In this document: positions 34,718 to 42,919 of the stretch, piece by piece
Layout of the letters: each line of letters opens with the position of its first letter
How positions within the stretch are numbered: the stretch's first letter is position 1
Translations under genes and position numbers: made by a program
NCBI RefSeq assembly: GCF_037055355.1
Contig: NZ_CP146350.1
Span: forward strand, 372,001-436,000
DNA from: Streptomyces sp. DG1A-41
GTDB taxonomy: Bacteria; Actinomycetota; Actinomycetes; Streptomycetales; Streptomycetaceae
Reading direction: 5' to 3'
Length of the DNA: 64,000 nucleotides
The notes under the pieces: generated by a model
Told to the model about the DNA's origin: nothing
The model's database searches: none
The model's input: only the letters and a program-made list of their open reading frames with translations

Positions 34718-36034
34718 ATGGCCGATGCCCCGCACGAGCGTTCCACTTTCCTCGGCCTTCTGCCGTGGTCTGAGCGCTCGGCGGTGGTCCAGGCTCTGCG
34801 GACGGAGACCGTCGGCGGACTGGTCCTGCTGGCAGCGGCCGTGGTGGCGCTGGCGTGGGCGAACAGCCCGTGGAGCGGCACCTATGAGGAGATCCGCGAC
34901 TTCCACTTCGGTATCGGCGCGATCGGTCTCGACCTGTCGGTGGAGCACTGGACCGCCGACGGGTTGCTCAGCGTCTTCTTCCTGGTCGCGGGTATCGAGC
35001 TGAAGCGCGAGCTCGTCGTGGGTTCGCTGCGTACGCCCGCAACGGCCGCGCTGCCGGTGGTCGCCGCACTGTGCGGCATGGTGGTGCCCGCCGCCGTGTA
35101 CGCGGCGACCGCCACCGTCGGCGGGGGCAGCCTGGAGGGCTGGGCCGTGCCCATGGCCACCGACATCGCCTTCGCCCTCGCCGTCCTGGCCGTCCTCAGC
35201 ACCCACCTGCCCTCCGCCCTCCGCGCCTTCCTGCTCACCCTCGCCGTCGTCGACGACCTCGGCGCGATCCTCGTCATCGCGGTCTTCTTCACCAGCGATC
35301 TGAATCTCGCCGCCCTCGCCGGCGCCGTCGCCGGGCTGGTCGTCTTCTACGTCCTCCAGCGGTACCGCGTGCGCGGCTGGTGGTGGTACGTACCGCTCGG
35401 CATCACCATCTGGGCCCTGATGTACAACGGAGGCGTCCACGCCACCGTCGCCGGGGTGGCCATGGGCCTCATCCTGCGCACCACCCGCGACAAGGGCGAG
35501 GACGCCTCCCCGGCCGCGCGGACCTCCCATCTGCTGCACCCGGTCTCGGCAGGAGTGGCCGTACCGCTCTTCGCCCTCTTCGCGGCGGGCGTCGCACTAT
35601 CCTCCGCGTCGCTGGGCGAGGTGTTCACCCAGCCGGAGCCGCTGGGTATCGTGCTGGGCCTGGTCGCCGGAAAGACCCTGGGCATCTTCGCGGGCACGTA
35701 CCTCGCCGCGCGCTTCACCCGGGCCCGCCTCAACCCCGACCTGGCCTGGGCCGACGTGTTCGCCCTGGCGGTGCTCGCCGGGATCGGTTTCACCGTCGCC
35801 CTGCTGATCGGCGAACTGGCCTTCCCCCACCCGGCCGAGGCCGAGCTCATCAAGGCCGCCGTGCTGCTCGGCTCACTGATCGCCGCGGTTCTGGCGGCAC
35901 TGCTGGTCAAGCGCCGCAACGGGGTCTACCGCCGTCTCTGGGAAGAGGAAACGCGCGATACCGACGCCGACGGCATCCCCGACATCTACCAGCGGACCAG
36001 CCCTGGGCCAGGCAGCGCCAGGGGCGACAGCTGA
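34718..36034 (+). CDS. nhaA: Na+/H+ antiporter NhaA
   Basis: 438 residues, 12 helices. ATG 34718 lies after CCGGAGG. The key transport motif LTLAVVDDLGAILVIAVFF contains the paired Asp residues of NhaA. Other family marks are GIELKRELVVGSLR, AVPMATDIAFALAVLAVL (seen as VPMATDIAFALAVLAVL) and MYNGGVHATVAGVAMGLILR. A charged 45-residue tail follows the last helix. It extrudes sodium (or lithium) using the proton gradient. A conserved leader element precedes it. Confidence 0.94.
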   Translation: MADAPHERSTFLGLLPWSERSAVVQALRTETVGGLVLLAAAVVALAWANSPWSGTYEEIRDFHFGIGAIGLDLSVEHWTADGLLSVFFLVAGIELKRELVVGSLRTPATAALPVVAALCGMVVPAAVYAATATVGGGSLEGWAVPMATDIAFALAVLAVLSTHLPSALRAFLLTLAVVDDLGAILVIAVFFTSDLNLAALAGAVAGLVVFYVLQRYRVRGWWWYVPLGITIWALMYNGGVHATVAGVAMGLILRTTRDKGEDASPAARTSHLLHPVSAGVAVPLFALFAAGVALSSASLGEVFTQPEPLGIVLGLVAGKTLGIFAGTYLAARFTRARLNPDLAWADVFALAVLAGIGFTVALLIGELAFPHPAEAELIKAAVLLGSLIAAVLAALLVKRRNGVYRRLWEEETRDTDADGIPDIYQRTSPGPGSARGDS

Positions 36035-36046
36035 CGTGGCCGCCTC

Positions 36047-36316
36047 GTGAACGGCGCCGGGTCCCTGCTGCCAGTGGTCGTCGTGGTCACCGCGCTGGTG
36101 ATCAGGGCTGCGATCGCTGAGCTGCGCCGGCCGGGCAGCGTCCGTCAGCAGTGGGCATGCGCGACGAGCGGGCCTGCCGTGGCCGCCGGGGTGGTGGCGG
36201 GCGTGGCCGTTGCCGCGACGGGCTGGTCACAGGCCGGGGCGGCGGCCTTGGCATGGGCAGTGCTGGCCGGCGCGCTCGTCGCGTTCCTCGTGGGCCGGCC
36301 GACGAACAGGCCCTGA
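36047..36316 (+). CDS. Small membrane protein
   Basis: 89 residues; GTG 36047, 12 bases after nhaA, probably in the same transcript. Three hydrophobic segments (LLPVVVVVTALVIRAAIAEL, AVAAGVVAGVAVAATGWSQA, ALAWAVLAGALVAFLVG) dominate. No family was recognised. Confidence 0.55.
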   Translation: MNGAGSLLPVVVVVTALVIRAAIAELRRPGSVRQQWACATSGPAVAAGVVAGVAVAATGWSQAGAAALAWAVLAGALVAFLVGRPTNRP

Positions 36317-36331
36317 TGCCCCTCATCCTCG

Positions 36332-36568
36332 TCAGACCACGGCGGTGCCTTCATTGCCGGACTCGCCGAAGGCGGGCAGGCCCTCGGCCGTGGTGACCTT
36401 GGTGAGAGCGCCGTCGGCCTCGGCGCGGAAGCCGCCGGAGTACTGACCGGCCGAGGCCAGGGCGACAGCCACCGTGGCCGCTCCGGCGATGGCGAGGGCC
36501 CCGCCGCCGAACAGGACGCGCCGTGTGGACTTCGCCCGGTGACCCCTGCGGCTGCCGTGCACGTTCAC
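36332..36568 (-). CDS. Small exported or membrane-anchored protein
   Basis: 78 residues. A basic N-terminus (GSRRGHRAKSTRRVL) precedes one hydrophobic segment (FGGGALAIAGAATVAVALAS) and a short outer domain with GQYSGGFRAEADG. It looks like a secreted or anchored small protein. The GTG at 36568 has a distant GGAGGGA; the start is uncertain. Family unknown. Confidence 0.5.
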   Translation of the reverse strand: MNVHGSRRGHRAKSTRRVLFGGGALAIAGAATVAVALASAGQYSGGFRAEADGALTKVTTAEGLPAFGESGNEGTAVV

Positions 36569-36710
36569 GTCCGTTCATCAATCCCTCCGCGCCGCCCGTG
36601 CGGCGGAGTCCGCGGCACCGGACGTGAACACAGTGGGCGCAGGGAGTGGTGCGCCGATGCGGAAGTGCGGTCGCGTCAGATTGCGTAAGAGGCCTGGTGC
36701 GGGTCACCTC

Positions 36711-37781
36711 TCAGAAGGATTTCGCCGGCCAGTCCAGCAACCGGGCCCCGATCACCGCTGTTTGAAGCGTGTAACGGTGGACCGGGTCGGACGGATCGGC
36801 GCCGGTGAGCTTGTGGATGCGCTCCAGGCGATAGGTGAAGGCCCGCACGCTCAGCGACAGCCGCCGCGCCGCCTCCGCGGAGACACAGCCCGAGTCGAAG
36901 TACGCCGTGAGGGTGTCCAGGAGTGGCTGGGCACCACCGCGGGCCTGACGCAGCGGGCCGAGAGCGCTGTGCACCAAGTCGGCCATGGCCTGCCGGTCGC
37001 GAGTGAGGACCGGGTAGACGAGGAGGTCGGCGGCGCGCAGCACGGGCTCGTCGAGTTCCAGTCGTTCGGCCAGGTCGAGGGCGTTCAGAGCCTCCTCGTA
37101 CGAGTGGACGACGCCTCCCGCGCCGGGCTGGGGGCGGCCGATCGCCACCTGTCCCCCGCCCGTGGCGGCGAACGCCTGCTTCGCGAAGTACGCGAGGACC
37201 TCGTCCTGGTCGCCGGGGGCGATGCACACGAGCCGTCCGTCCTTGGTGGTGAGCAGGACGCTGCGGTCGCCGAACCGGCTGATCAGCGCGCGCTCCACCT
37301 CCCGGAGGGCCGGATCTCCCTCGTCGTAGGCGGTCGTGCCGCGAGCCACGGCGACGGCGTGCTCGTACGACAGGCGCAGCCCGTAGCGCTCCGCGCGCTG
37401 GGCCAGCCGGCCCAGGTCGCTTCGGCCGTACAGCAGGTCGTCGATGAACTCCCGGCGGGCCGCTTCCTCCTGGCGTACGGCGTGCCGCTGAGCCCGCTCG
37501 TAGCCCTCGGCGAACGCGTCCATGGCCTGGGCAGCGGCGGCGAGCACGCTGTCCACGGAAACACCGCTCCCGGTCGGCCAGTTCGCCCGGGTCGCGGCCA
37601 TGTGGGCGGCGACCAGGGCGCGCAGTCCGAGACCGGCCTCCGCCGCCTTCTCACCGAGGGTGCGGCGCGAGTCCAGTTCCTCCCGTGTCAGCCGGCGGCC
37701 GGTCGCGGAGGCATCCCCGAGGAGCTCGGCATAGCCATCCAGGTATTTCCCGTAGTCCTCGGACACATGCAGCCCTGCCAT
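36711..37781 (-). CDS. PucR/CdaR-type helix-turn-helix regulator
   Basis: 356 residues. The N-terminal region (YGKYLDGYAELLGDASATGR, LVAAHMAATRANWP) is an all-helical sensor-like bundle. A central GGDEF-like domain includes RYGLRLSYEHAVAVARG, LLTTKDGRLVCIAPG and GGVVHSYEEALNALDLAERL. The C-terminal PucR helix-turn-helix is LTAYFDSGCVSAEAARRLSL then VRAFTYRLERIHKLTG. Such proteins often activate stress or catabolic genes. A TGCCGG-N3-CCGGCA palindrome lies about 43 bases upstream of its start. Confidence 0.85.
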   Translation of the reverse strand: MAGLHVSEDYGKYLDGYAELLGDASATGRRLTREELDSRRTLGEKAAEAGLGLRALVAAHMAATRANWPTGSGVSVDSVLAAAAQAMDAFAEGYERAQRHAVRQEEAARREFIDDLLYGRSDLGRLAQRAERYGLRLSYEHAVAVARGTTAYDEGDPALREVERALISRFGDRSVLLTTKDGRLVCIAPGDQDEVLAYFAKQAFAATGGGQVAIGRPQPGAGGVVHSYEEALNALDLAERLELDEPVLRAADLLVYPVLTRDRQAMADLVHSALGPLRQARGGAQPLLDTLTAYFDSGCVSAEAARRLSLSVRAFTYRLERIHKLTGADPSDPVHRYTLQTAVIGARLLDWPAKSF

Positions 37782-37823
37782 GGAGATCCCCCCGTTGATG
37801 CGACCTCGACATCTTTCCCGCCC

Positions 37824-37838
37824 TGCCGGATTCCGGCA
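37824..37838. promoter_or_regulatory. Palindrome TGCCGG-N3-CCGGCA upstream of the PucR-like gene
   Basis: Perfect 6-bp arms with spacer att. The same architecture occurs at 51126-51140 in the yqiJ-dhaK gap, and both copies continue with a conserved CAATG flank on one side. Candidate operator, possibly of the PucR-like protein itself. Confidence 0.45.
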
Positions 37839-37908
37839 ATGCCGAGGGTGCCGGAGTGCGGCGGTGGCACCTGTCAGGGTCACGTAAAGGACGTGGAAGG
37901 TTCTCACC

Positions 37909-37934
37909 GGTGTGCCGGGAAGCCTGGTCGGCGT
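37909..37934 (+). ncRNA. Candidate structured leader element (copy B) upstream of the NhaP remnant
   Basis: It matches the nhaA leader element in 25 of 26 positions. CACGT/ACGTG (37881-37895) forms a small hairpin before it, and AGGTTC (37898-37903) can pair with GAA-G-CCT inside the element. It precedes the truncated sodium/proton antiporter fragment, so the RNA survives although its gene decayed. Confidence 0.5.
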
Positions 37935-37967
37935 TGCGCGCAGAGGTCGCTTCGCTGATCGGGGGTC

Positions 37968-38105
37968 GTGGTCATGGTGCTCGTCGTGGTCTTCGGGGTG
38001 GCGCTGCTCATCGCGGTCCTCGTGGGTGCCGTGCTGGCGCCCACCGACCCGGTGTTCGCCTCCGCGATCGTCGGGCGCAAGGAAGCCCCGGCGAAGCTGC
38101 GTCAA
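37968..38105 (+). pseudogene. Fragment of an NhaP-type Na+/H+ antiporter (CPA1)
   Basis: LIAVLVGAVLAPTDPVFASA followed by IVGRKEAPAKLRQ is the conserved ALLAPTDPV segment of CPA1 antiporters. The preceding hydrophobic stretch (VLVVVFGVALL) fits the helix before it. After KLRQ the similarity ends abruptly. Only about 45 residues remain of a protein that is normally above 400. Confidence 0.7.
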
Positions 38106-38212
38106 TGGCTGACAGCCGTCCGGCCCCTCCTGGCGGAACCCTCCCGCCGCGTGCCGGGCGCGCCACCTCGGCAACATCGTCGCAGAGCCCGGTGACCGAG
38201 CCCCCTGACACG

Positions 38213-38229
38213 TTTTGCATAATGCAAAA
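38213..38229. promoter_or_regulatory. MarR-type operator 1 (upstream of ClC gene)
   Basis: Perfect 17-bp palindrome TTTTGCAT-A-ATGCAAAA ending 17 bases before the start codon of the ClC gene. Related sites occur at 41043 and 42840 around a marR gene, the likely source of the binding protein. Confidence 0.7.
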
Positions 38230-38246
38230 GTGAGAGAGGGGAATCA

Positions 38247-40058
38247 ATGAGCAGCGCCCAGGAGACCAGGAAGATCAAGTGGGCGATACGTCCCGCCCCC
38301 GGTGACGCATCGTCCGCCCAGCGGCCGGCGGGGCTGCGCACCACGTCTTGGGGCCTGCTGGTGCTCGCCCTCGTGATCGGTGCCGGGGCCGGGTTGGGCT
38401 CGATCGTCTTCCGCTGGTGCATCACGACCTTCACCCGGCTCTTCACCGGGCACGAGGACTACGCGGCCTCGCCCGGCGCCGGCCACCCGCACCTGCCCTG
38501 GCTCGGCCCCTACTTCGTGCTGCTCGCGCCGGTGATCGGCGGCCTGCTCTACGGGCCCCTGGTGAACCGGTTCGCCAAAGAGGCGCGCGGACACGGCGTG
38601 CCCGAGGTGATGCTCGCGGTCGCCCAGCGCGGCGGCCGGATCAGCCCCAAGGTCGCCGTCGTCAAGACGCTCGCGTCCGCCCTGTGCATCGGCTCCGGCG
38701 GCTCGGTGGGCCGGGAGGGGCCGATCGTGCAGATCGGCTCCGCGCTCGGCTCGACGCTGGGCCGGGTGACGAAGGTGACCGAGGGGCGGATGAAGCTGCT
38801 CGTCGCCTGCGGCGCGGCGGGCGGTATCGCCGCGACCTTCAACGCCCCGCTGGCCGGCGTCTTCTTCGCCATGGAGCTGATCCTTGGCACCTTCACCGCG
38901 GAGGCGTTCGGCGCGACGGTGCTGGCCGGCGTCAGCGCGAGTGTGATCGGACGCGCCGCCTTCGGCGACGTAACCTTCCTGAACCTCCCGGACTTCCACG
39001 TCGACCACCTCGCCCAGTACGCACTGTTCGCCCTGCTGGGAGTGATCGCGGCCGCGGTCGGGGTGGGCTTCGCCCGTGTGCTGTACCTGATCGAGGACGC
39101 CTGCGACTGGGCCTGGCGCGGCCCGGAGTGGCTGCGCCCCGCGGTCGGCGGACTGGCACTCGGCCTGGTGCTGCTCGCACTTCCGGAGATGTACGGCGTG
39201 GGCTACCCCGTACTGCAGAAGGCGACCGAGGGCGGATACGCGGTCGGCTTCCTGCTCCTGCTCCTCGTGGGCAAGACGATCGCCACCAGCCTGACCATCG
39301 GGATCGGCGGCTCGGGAGGGGTCTTCGCCCCCAGCCTGTTCATCGGCGCGATGCTCGGCGCCGCCTACGGCACCGGCCTCCACCACCTGCTGCCCGGCAC
39401 CGCGGGCGCGGTGGGCGCGTACGCGCTGGTCGGCATGGGCGCCGTCTTCGCCGGCGCGTCCCGGGCCCCGATCACCGCCGTGGTGATCCTCTTCGAACTC
39501 ACCGGCGAGTACGGGATCATCCTGCCGCTGATGCTGGCGATCGTGCTGGCCACCGCCGTCAGCCGACTGCTCTCGAAAGACACCGTCTACACGCTCAAGC
39601 TGCGCCGACGCGGCATCGACCTGGAGGGTGCCGTTCCGGGCGCACCGATCGGCACCCAGCAGGTGGGGGCCGTCATGGAAGCCCTGCCCTCGCCACTGCC
39701 CGCGGCCACCGCGCTCGCCGACGCCGCAGCCCTGCTGAGCCGCTCCGGCCACGGCGCCCTGCCGGTGGTCGACGCCGACGGGCACTACGCCGGGATCGTG
39801 ACGGCCCAGGCCGTGGCCGAGGCCCTCGCCGAACAGCCGTACGACGCGCCGACCCTGGTCGGACGGCTCGCCGTGCCACCGGTACCGGTCACGGCGGACC
39901 AGCCCCTCGCGCAGGCCCTGCACGCCCTGCTCTCGGCACCGGGAACCGGGGTGCCCGTCCTGGATTCCCGGCAAGGCGAGCCGGTCGGCTGGCTCAGCCA
40001 CCAAAGCGTGCTGCACGCCGTGCACGACACCCGCTGGTCAGCGAAGCAGCCGGTCTGA
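38247..40058 (+). CDS. ClC-family chloride channel/transporter with two CBS domains
   Basis: 603 residues; ATG 38247. The ClC core (residues about 30-440) has GHGVPEVMLAV, GSGGSVGREGPIVQIGSALG (with the gating Glu in GREGP) and GIGGSGGVFAPSLFIGAMLG, all chloride-pathway motifs. The cytoplasmic C-terminus holds a CBS pair (VGAVMEALPSPLPAATALAD, LPVVDADGHYAGIVTAQAVA; then VPVTADQPLAQALHALL and GVPVLDSRQGEPVGWLSHQS). The retained Glu suggests a Cl-/H+ exchanger or gated channel. A perfect palindrome overlaps its promoter, so it is probably repressed by the nearby MarR protein. Confidence 0.92.
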   Translation: MSSAQETRKIKWAIRPAPGDASSAQRPAGLRTTSWGLLVLALVIGAGAGLGSIVFRWCITTFTRLFTGHEDYAASPGAGHPHLPWLGPYFVLLAPVIGGLLYGPLVNRFAKEARGHGVPEVMLAVAQRGGRISPKVAVVKTLASALCIGSGGSVGREGPIVQIGSALGSTLGRVTKVTEGRMKLLVACGAAGGIAATFNAPLAGVFFAMELILGTFTAEAFGATVLAGVSASVIGRAAFGDVTFLNLPDFHVDHLAQYALFALLGVIAAAVGVGFARVLYLIEDACDWAWRGPEWLRPAVGGLALGLVLLALPEMYGVGYPVLQKATEGGYAVGFLLLLLVGKTIATSLTIGIGGSGGVFAPSLFIGAMLGAAYGTGLHHLLPGTAGAVGAYALVGMGAVFAGASRAPITAVVILFELTGEYGIILPLMLAIVLATAVSRLLSKDTVYTLKLRRRGIDLEGAVPGAPIGTQQVGAVMEALPSPLPAATALADAAALLSRSGHGALPVVDADGHYAGIVTAQAVAEALAEQPYDAPTLVGRLAVPPVPVTADQPLAQALHALLSAPGTGVPVLDSRQGEPVGWLSHQSVLHAVHDTRWSAKQPV

Positions 40059-40139
40059 CCGGCCCCGCCACCTCCGTACCCCCGCCGTCATGCGGGTCAC
40101 GACCAGGTCGCTTCCAGCGAACCGCCCAGGCTGTCGCCC

Positions 40140-40892
40140 TCAGCCCGCCGGCGGAACCCCGGCTCCCCGTCGCCACCCCGCCGTGGACCCCGGCGAGGCG
40201 GGCGGGCGGGATGCCGTGTGGGAGAGCCGGTAGGAGCGTACGACCGCGGTGACGCATCCGGCGAGGAGCGCCGCAGCCCAGCCGCCCAGGGCGCGGAGGG
40301 GCTCTGCCGGGGACACCCCGGGCTCCACACCGCGCGGCGGCACCCGGCCTTTCGAGTCGTAGACGACGGCGAGCGCGTCGCCGGGGCGGGTGGTCTTGCC
40401 GCAGCCCCGCCAGATGCGGACCTTCAGAGGTTCGCCGTCGCGGTCGGCCACCGAGCAGAGGTAGCGGCCGCGGCCGGAGACCGCTCCCGGTCCGCCCTCG
40501 ACCGATGTCACCACCACGGACTCCACGCGCCCCCGTTCCGCCAGCACCAGGCCCGCGGCAGCCGGGGGTGTCTGCAACGCGAGGCAGACGCCGAGCACCG
40601 CGACGATGCCGACCAGCGCCCGTCCTGCCCGCACCACGCAGAGGTAGAGAGCGAGCGCGGCGGCACACAGCAGGCCGCCCTCGCCGTCCGCCAGACCGGG
40701 AACCCCGTACCAGGCGCCGGCGACCGCGGTGGCGACGATCGCCATCGCCCCCACCCCGCCGGCGACGAGTCCCTCCACGACCAGCCACCACGGCGGCAGG
40801 CCGACGAACTCGGCCGGCCCCCACACCGTGCTGCGCAGATGCGCCATCAGGTGCGCCTCCGGCGTGGGCAGGGGCCGATGGCTTCGGCGCAT
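40140..40892 (-). CDS. Membrane protein of unknown function
   Basis: 250 residues; ATG 40892 after GGGAGGGGGG. Predicted helices: WWLVVEGLVAGGVGAMAIVA, LLCAAALALYLCVVRAGRAL, LVGIVAVLGVCLALQTPP, and a C-terminal one (GGWAAALLAGCVTAVVRSYR). Between the last two is an external domain with a Cys pair (GRYLCSVADRDGE, VRIWRGCGKTTRPGDAL), perhaps disulfide-linked. No family was recognised. Its promoter region holds the second TTGCAT-N-ATGCAA palindrome, linking it to the marR-controlled set. Confidence 0.72.
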   Translation of the reverse strand: MRRSHRPLPTPEAHLMAHLRSTVWGPAEFVGLPPWWLVVEGLVAGGVGAMAIVATAVAGAWYGVPGLADGEGGLLCAAALALYLCVVRAGRALVGIVAVLGVCLALQTPPAAAGLVLAERGRVESVVVTSVEGGPGAVSGRGRYLCSVADRDGEPLKVRIWRGCGKTTRPGDALAVVYDSKGRVPPRGVEPGVSPAEPLRALGGWAAALLAGCVTAVVRSYRLSHTASRPPASPGSTAGWRRGAGVPPAG

Positions 40893-41042
40893 GCGCGTCC
40901 CCCCTCCCCGTGTCCCGCCGCGTCCGGCCATGCCCCTCATCCTGGTGTGGTGGGCGGGTGATCCGCAGTGCCCTCCGCCGGACGCATGCGCAAGGCCCGC
41001 GTTGCCGGGATCAGGCAGCATGGCAGGACCCGCACGACTCCC

Positions 41043-41055
41043 TTGCATTATGCAA
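41043..41055. promoter_or_regulatory. MarR-type operator 2
   Basis: Perfect 13-bp palindrome TTGCAT-T-ATGCAA, the core of operator 1. It lies about 150 bases upstream of the membrane-protein gene that starts at 40892 and about 60 bases beyond the end of marR. Confidence 0.65.
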
Positions 41056-41112
41056 AACGCGCCGGAGGCCGAGAAGAGCGGGCCCGGGGACCGGCAGGGC
41101 CGACCGAACCGG

Positions 41113-41649
41113 TCAGGCGTCGCGGGCCACCGGGACGTCGGCCCCCCAGCCCAGCGGGTGCGCCTCCGCGTCCTCCGGCCCCGGTGCGAGGGGCTCTCCC
41201 CCGGCCTCGTTGAAGGCGTCGAGGGCCTCGATGAGTCCCATCCGCTGCGTCGGCGTGAGCCGTCGGACGATGGCGGCGATCTCCGCGCGGCGGCGGGCGG
41301 TGACGTCCTCCACCGTCCGCCGGCCTTCCTCGGTGAGTTGCAGCAGGGTCTCGCGGCGGTTGTCAGGGTTGAGGCGCCGGTCGGCGAGCCCGGCCGCGAT
41401 CAGCCGGTCCACCATGCGCATCGCCGTGGACGGCGCCACCTGGAGCAGCTCGGCGAGGGCGACCAGCTTGGTGGCGCCGCGCGTGGACAGCACGACCAGC
41501 ATCCGGAACTGCGGGAGAGTCACCCGGTCCTCGACCTCGGCGAGGGAGCGGGCGGAGACCGCCACCAGCAGCCGGGACGCGGTCAGCACCGCACGGGTCA
41601 CCGCGTCAACGTCGTCCATGGGCCCCGCGGGGGTCTCGCGCTCCGGCAT
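41113..41649 (-). CDS. MarR-family transcriptional regulator
   Basis: 178 residues; ATG 41649 after GAAAGGAA. A winged helix is seen in LPQFRMLVVLSTRGATKLVA, LAELLQVAPSTAMRMVDRLI and LADRRLNPDNRRETLLQLTE, framed by dimerisation helices. It lies 34 bases after the phosphatase gene and is probably co-transcribed with it. Three palindromic sites near this gene make a local regulon likely. The ligand is unknown. Confidence 0.9.
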   Translation of the reverse strand: MPERETPAGPMDDVDAVTRAVLTASRLLVAVSARSLAEVEDRVTLPQFRMLVVLSTRGATKLVALAELLQVAPSTAMRMVDRLIAAGLADRRLNPDNRRETLLQLTEEGRRTVEDVTARRRAEIAAIVRRLTPTQRMGLIEALDAFNEAGGEPLAPGPEDAEAHPLGWGADVPVARDA

Positions 41650-41683
41650 GGTTCCTTTCTACCGTGCCGAAGTCCCCGCCCAC

Positions 41684-42772
41684 TCACCTGTCGGGGAGCG
41701 GGTTTCCTTCCTCATACCCGCGGTAGCGGAGCAGGAGCATCGCGGCATCGTCATGGGGCGGCCCGCCGGCGTGCCGGGCGAGGTCCGCGCGCAGCGCCTC
41801 CAGGGCGCGGTGAGCGTCGAGTTCCCTGAGCAGGTGGGCGCGTTCACCCAGGGGATAGAAGCGGCCGCCTTCGTCCCGGGCCTCGGTCACGCCGTCGGTG
41901 TACAGCAGGAGTTGCTCGCCGGGTGCGAAGTCCACCCGGTAGGGCTTCGGCTCCTCGCTCCCGTGGGCGCCCAGTCCCAGCGGAAGTGAATAGGCGGGCG
42001 GTTCCGGGAAGTCGACCGTGCCGTCCCGGCGTACGACCATCGGGGCCGGATGGCCGTAGTTGAGGAGGACGGCCTCGTAATCCGCGCCGATCTCGGCCAG
42101 GATCGCCGTGACGAACTTCTCGCCCTCCAGCTCCCGGCCCACGCTCCGCTCCAGACGCTCGCCGAGCCCCACCAGGTCCGGCTCGTCGTGTGCCGCCTCC
42201 CGGAAGGCGCCGAGGACGACCGCCGCCGTCTCCACCGCGCCCAGCCCCTTGCCCTGCACGTCCCCCACGATCACGCGGATGCCGTGCGGCGAGGCCACGA
42301 CCTCGTACAGATCGCCGCCGATGCGCGCCTCGGCGACGGCCGAGGTGTACGACACCGCCGCCTGAAGCGGGCCCGCCGTCAACGGCACCGGACGCAGCAG
42401 CACCCGCTGTGCGACCTCCGCAATCGATCGCACACTGGCCAGTTCGTCTTCGCGGCGCGAGCGCATCACGGCCGCCGCGATGCCCACTCCGGTGACTCCG
42501 GCCACCGAGGCCATCGCGGTGAACCCCCGGCGCTCCGGGAAGAGCCCGTCGTACAGCCCCAGTCCCGCGCAGAGCACCAGCGCCACGAGTCCGATCAGCG
42601 CCGTGCGACGCCATCCTCCGACCAGCCCGGCAAAGGCCGGTCCGAGCGAGACCAGCGGGAGGAACCCCACCCCCGGCCCCGCCACGACGTCCACGACCGC
42701 GACCACCGCCATCACCGCGATCGGCACGGAGGACAGCACCGTCCAGCTCCGTGGCGGCTTGTTGTCGGTCAT
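41684..42772 (-). CDS. Membrane-anchored PP2C/SpoIIE-type serine phosphatase
   Basis: 362 residues. Helices VLSSVPIAVMAVVAVVDVVA, VGFLPLVSLGPAFAGLVGG and TALIGLVALVLCAGLGLYDG form the N-terminal membrane part. The phosphatase domain starts near residue 115; metal-binding Asp residues appear in RIGGDLYEVVASP, VIVGDVQGKGLGAVE and PHDDAAMLLLR. Such proteins dephosphorylate anti-anti-sigma factors in sigma-B-like networks. It is the first gene of the operon with marR, and its promoter region contains operator 3. Confidence 0.9.
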   Translation of the reverse strand: MTDNKPPRSWTVLSSVPIAVMAVVAVVDVVAGPGVGFLPLVSLGPAFAGLVGGWRRTALIGLVALVLCAGLGLYDGLFPERRGFTAMASVAGVTGVGIAAAVMRSRREDELASVRSIAEVAQRVLLRPVPLTAGPLQAAVSYTSAVAEARIGGDLYEVVASPHGIRVIVGDVQGKGLGAVETAAVVLGAFREAAHDEPDLVGLGERLERSVGRELEGEKFVTAILAEIGADYEAVLLNYGHPAPMVVRRDGTVDFPEPPAYSLPLGLGAHGSEEPKPYRVDFAPGEQLLLYTDGVTEARDEGGRFYPLGERAHLLRELDAHRALEALRADLARHAGGPPHDDAAMLLLRYRGYEEGNPLPDR

Positions 42773-42839
42773 GGCGTACTCCAGCGATGTCGAGGCGCTC
42801 GAGAGCCGCCCCTGACCTTCGCAGGCGCGCCTCCCCCAC

Positions 42840-42856
42840 CTTTAGACTATGCAAAG
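42840..42856. promoter_or_regulatory. MarR-type operator 3 (imperfect)
   Basis: CTTTAGAC-T-ATGCAAAG keeps one exact half-site (ATGCAAA) of the palindromes at 38213 and 41043 and partial symmetry in the other. It lies between the divergent starts of the phosphatase-marR operon and the gene at 42920, where it could give autoregulation. Confidence 0.5.
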
Positions 42857-42919
42857 GTTGCTCGGGTTGTGCCGCCCACGGCCCCGAGAGCAAGAAGGAA
42901 CGAGACGAGGGGGACCACT

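Noticed and set aside
37880..37940. Resemblance of the antiporter leader to a cobalamin riboswitch core
   Set aside because: Only GGGAAGCC is shared; the B12 box and the remaining conserved blocks are absent, and both downstream genes are antiporters.
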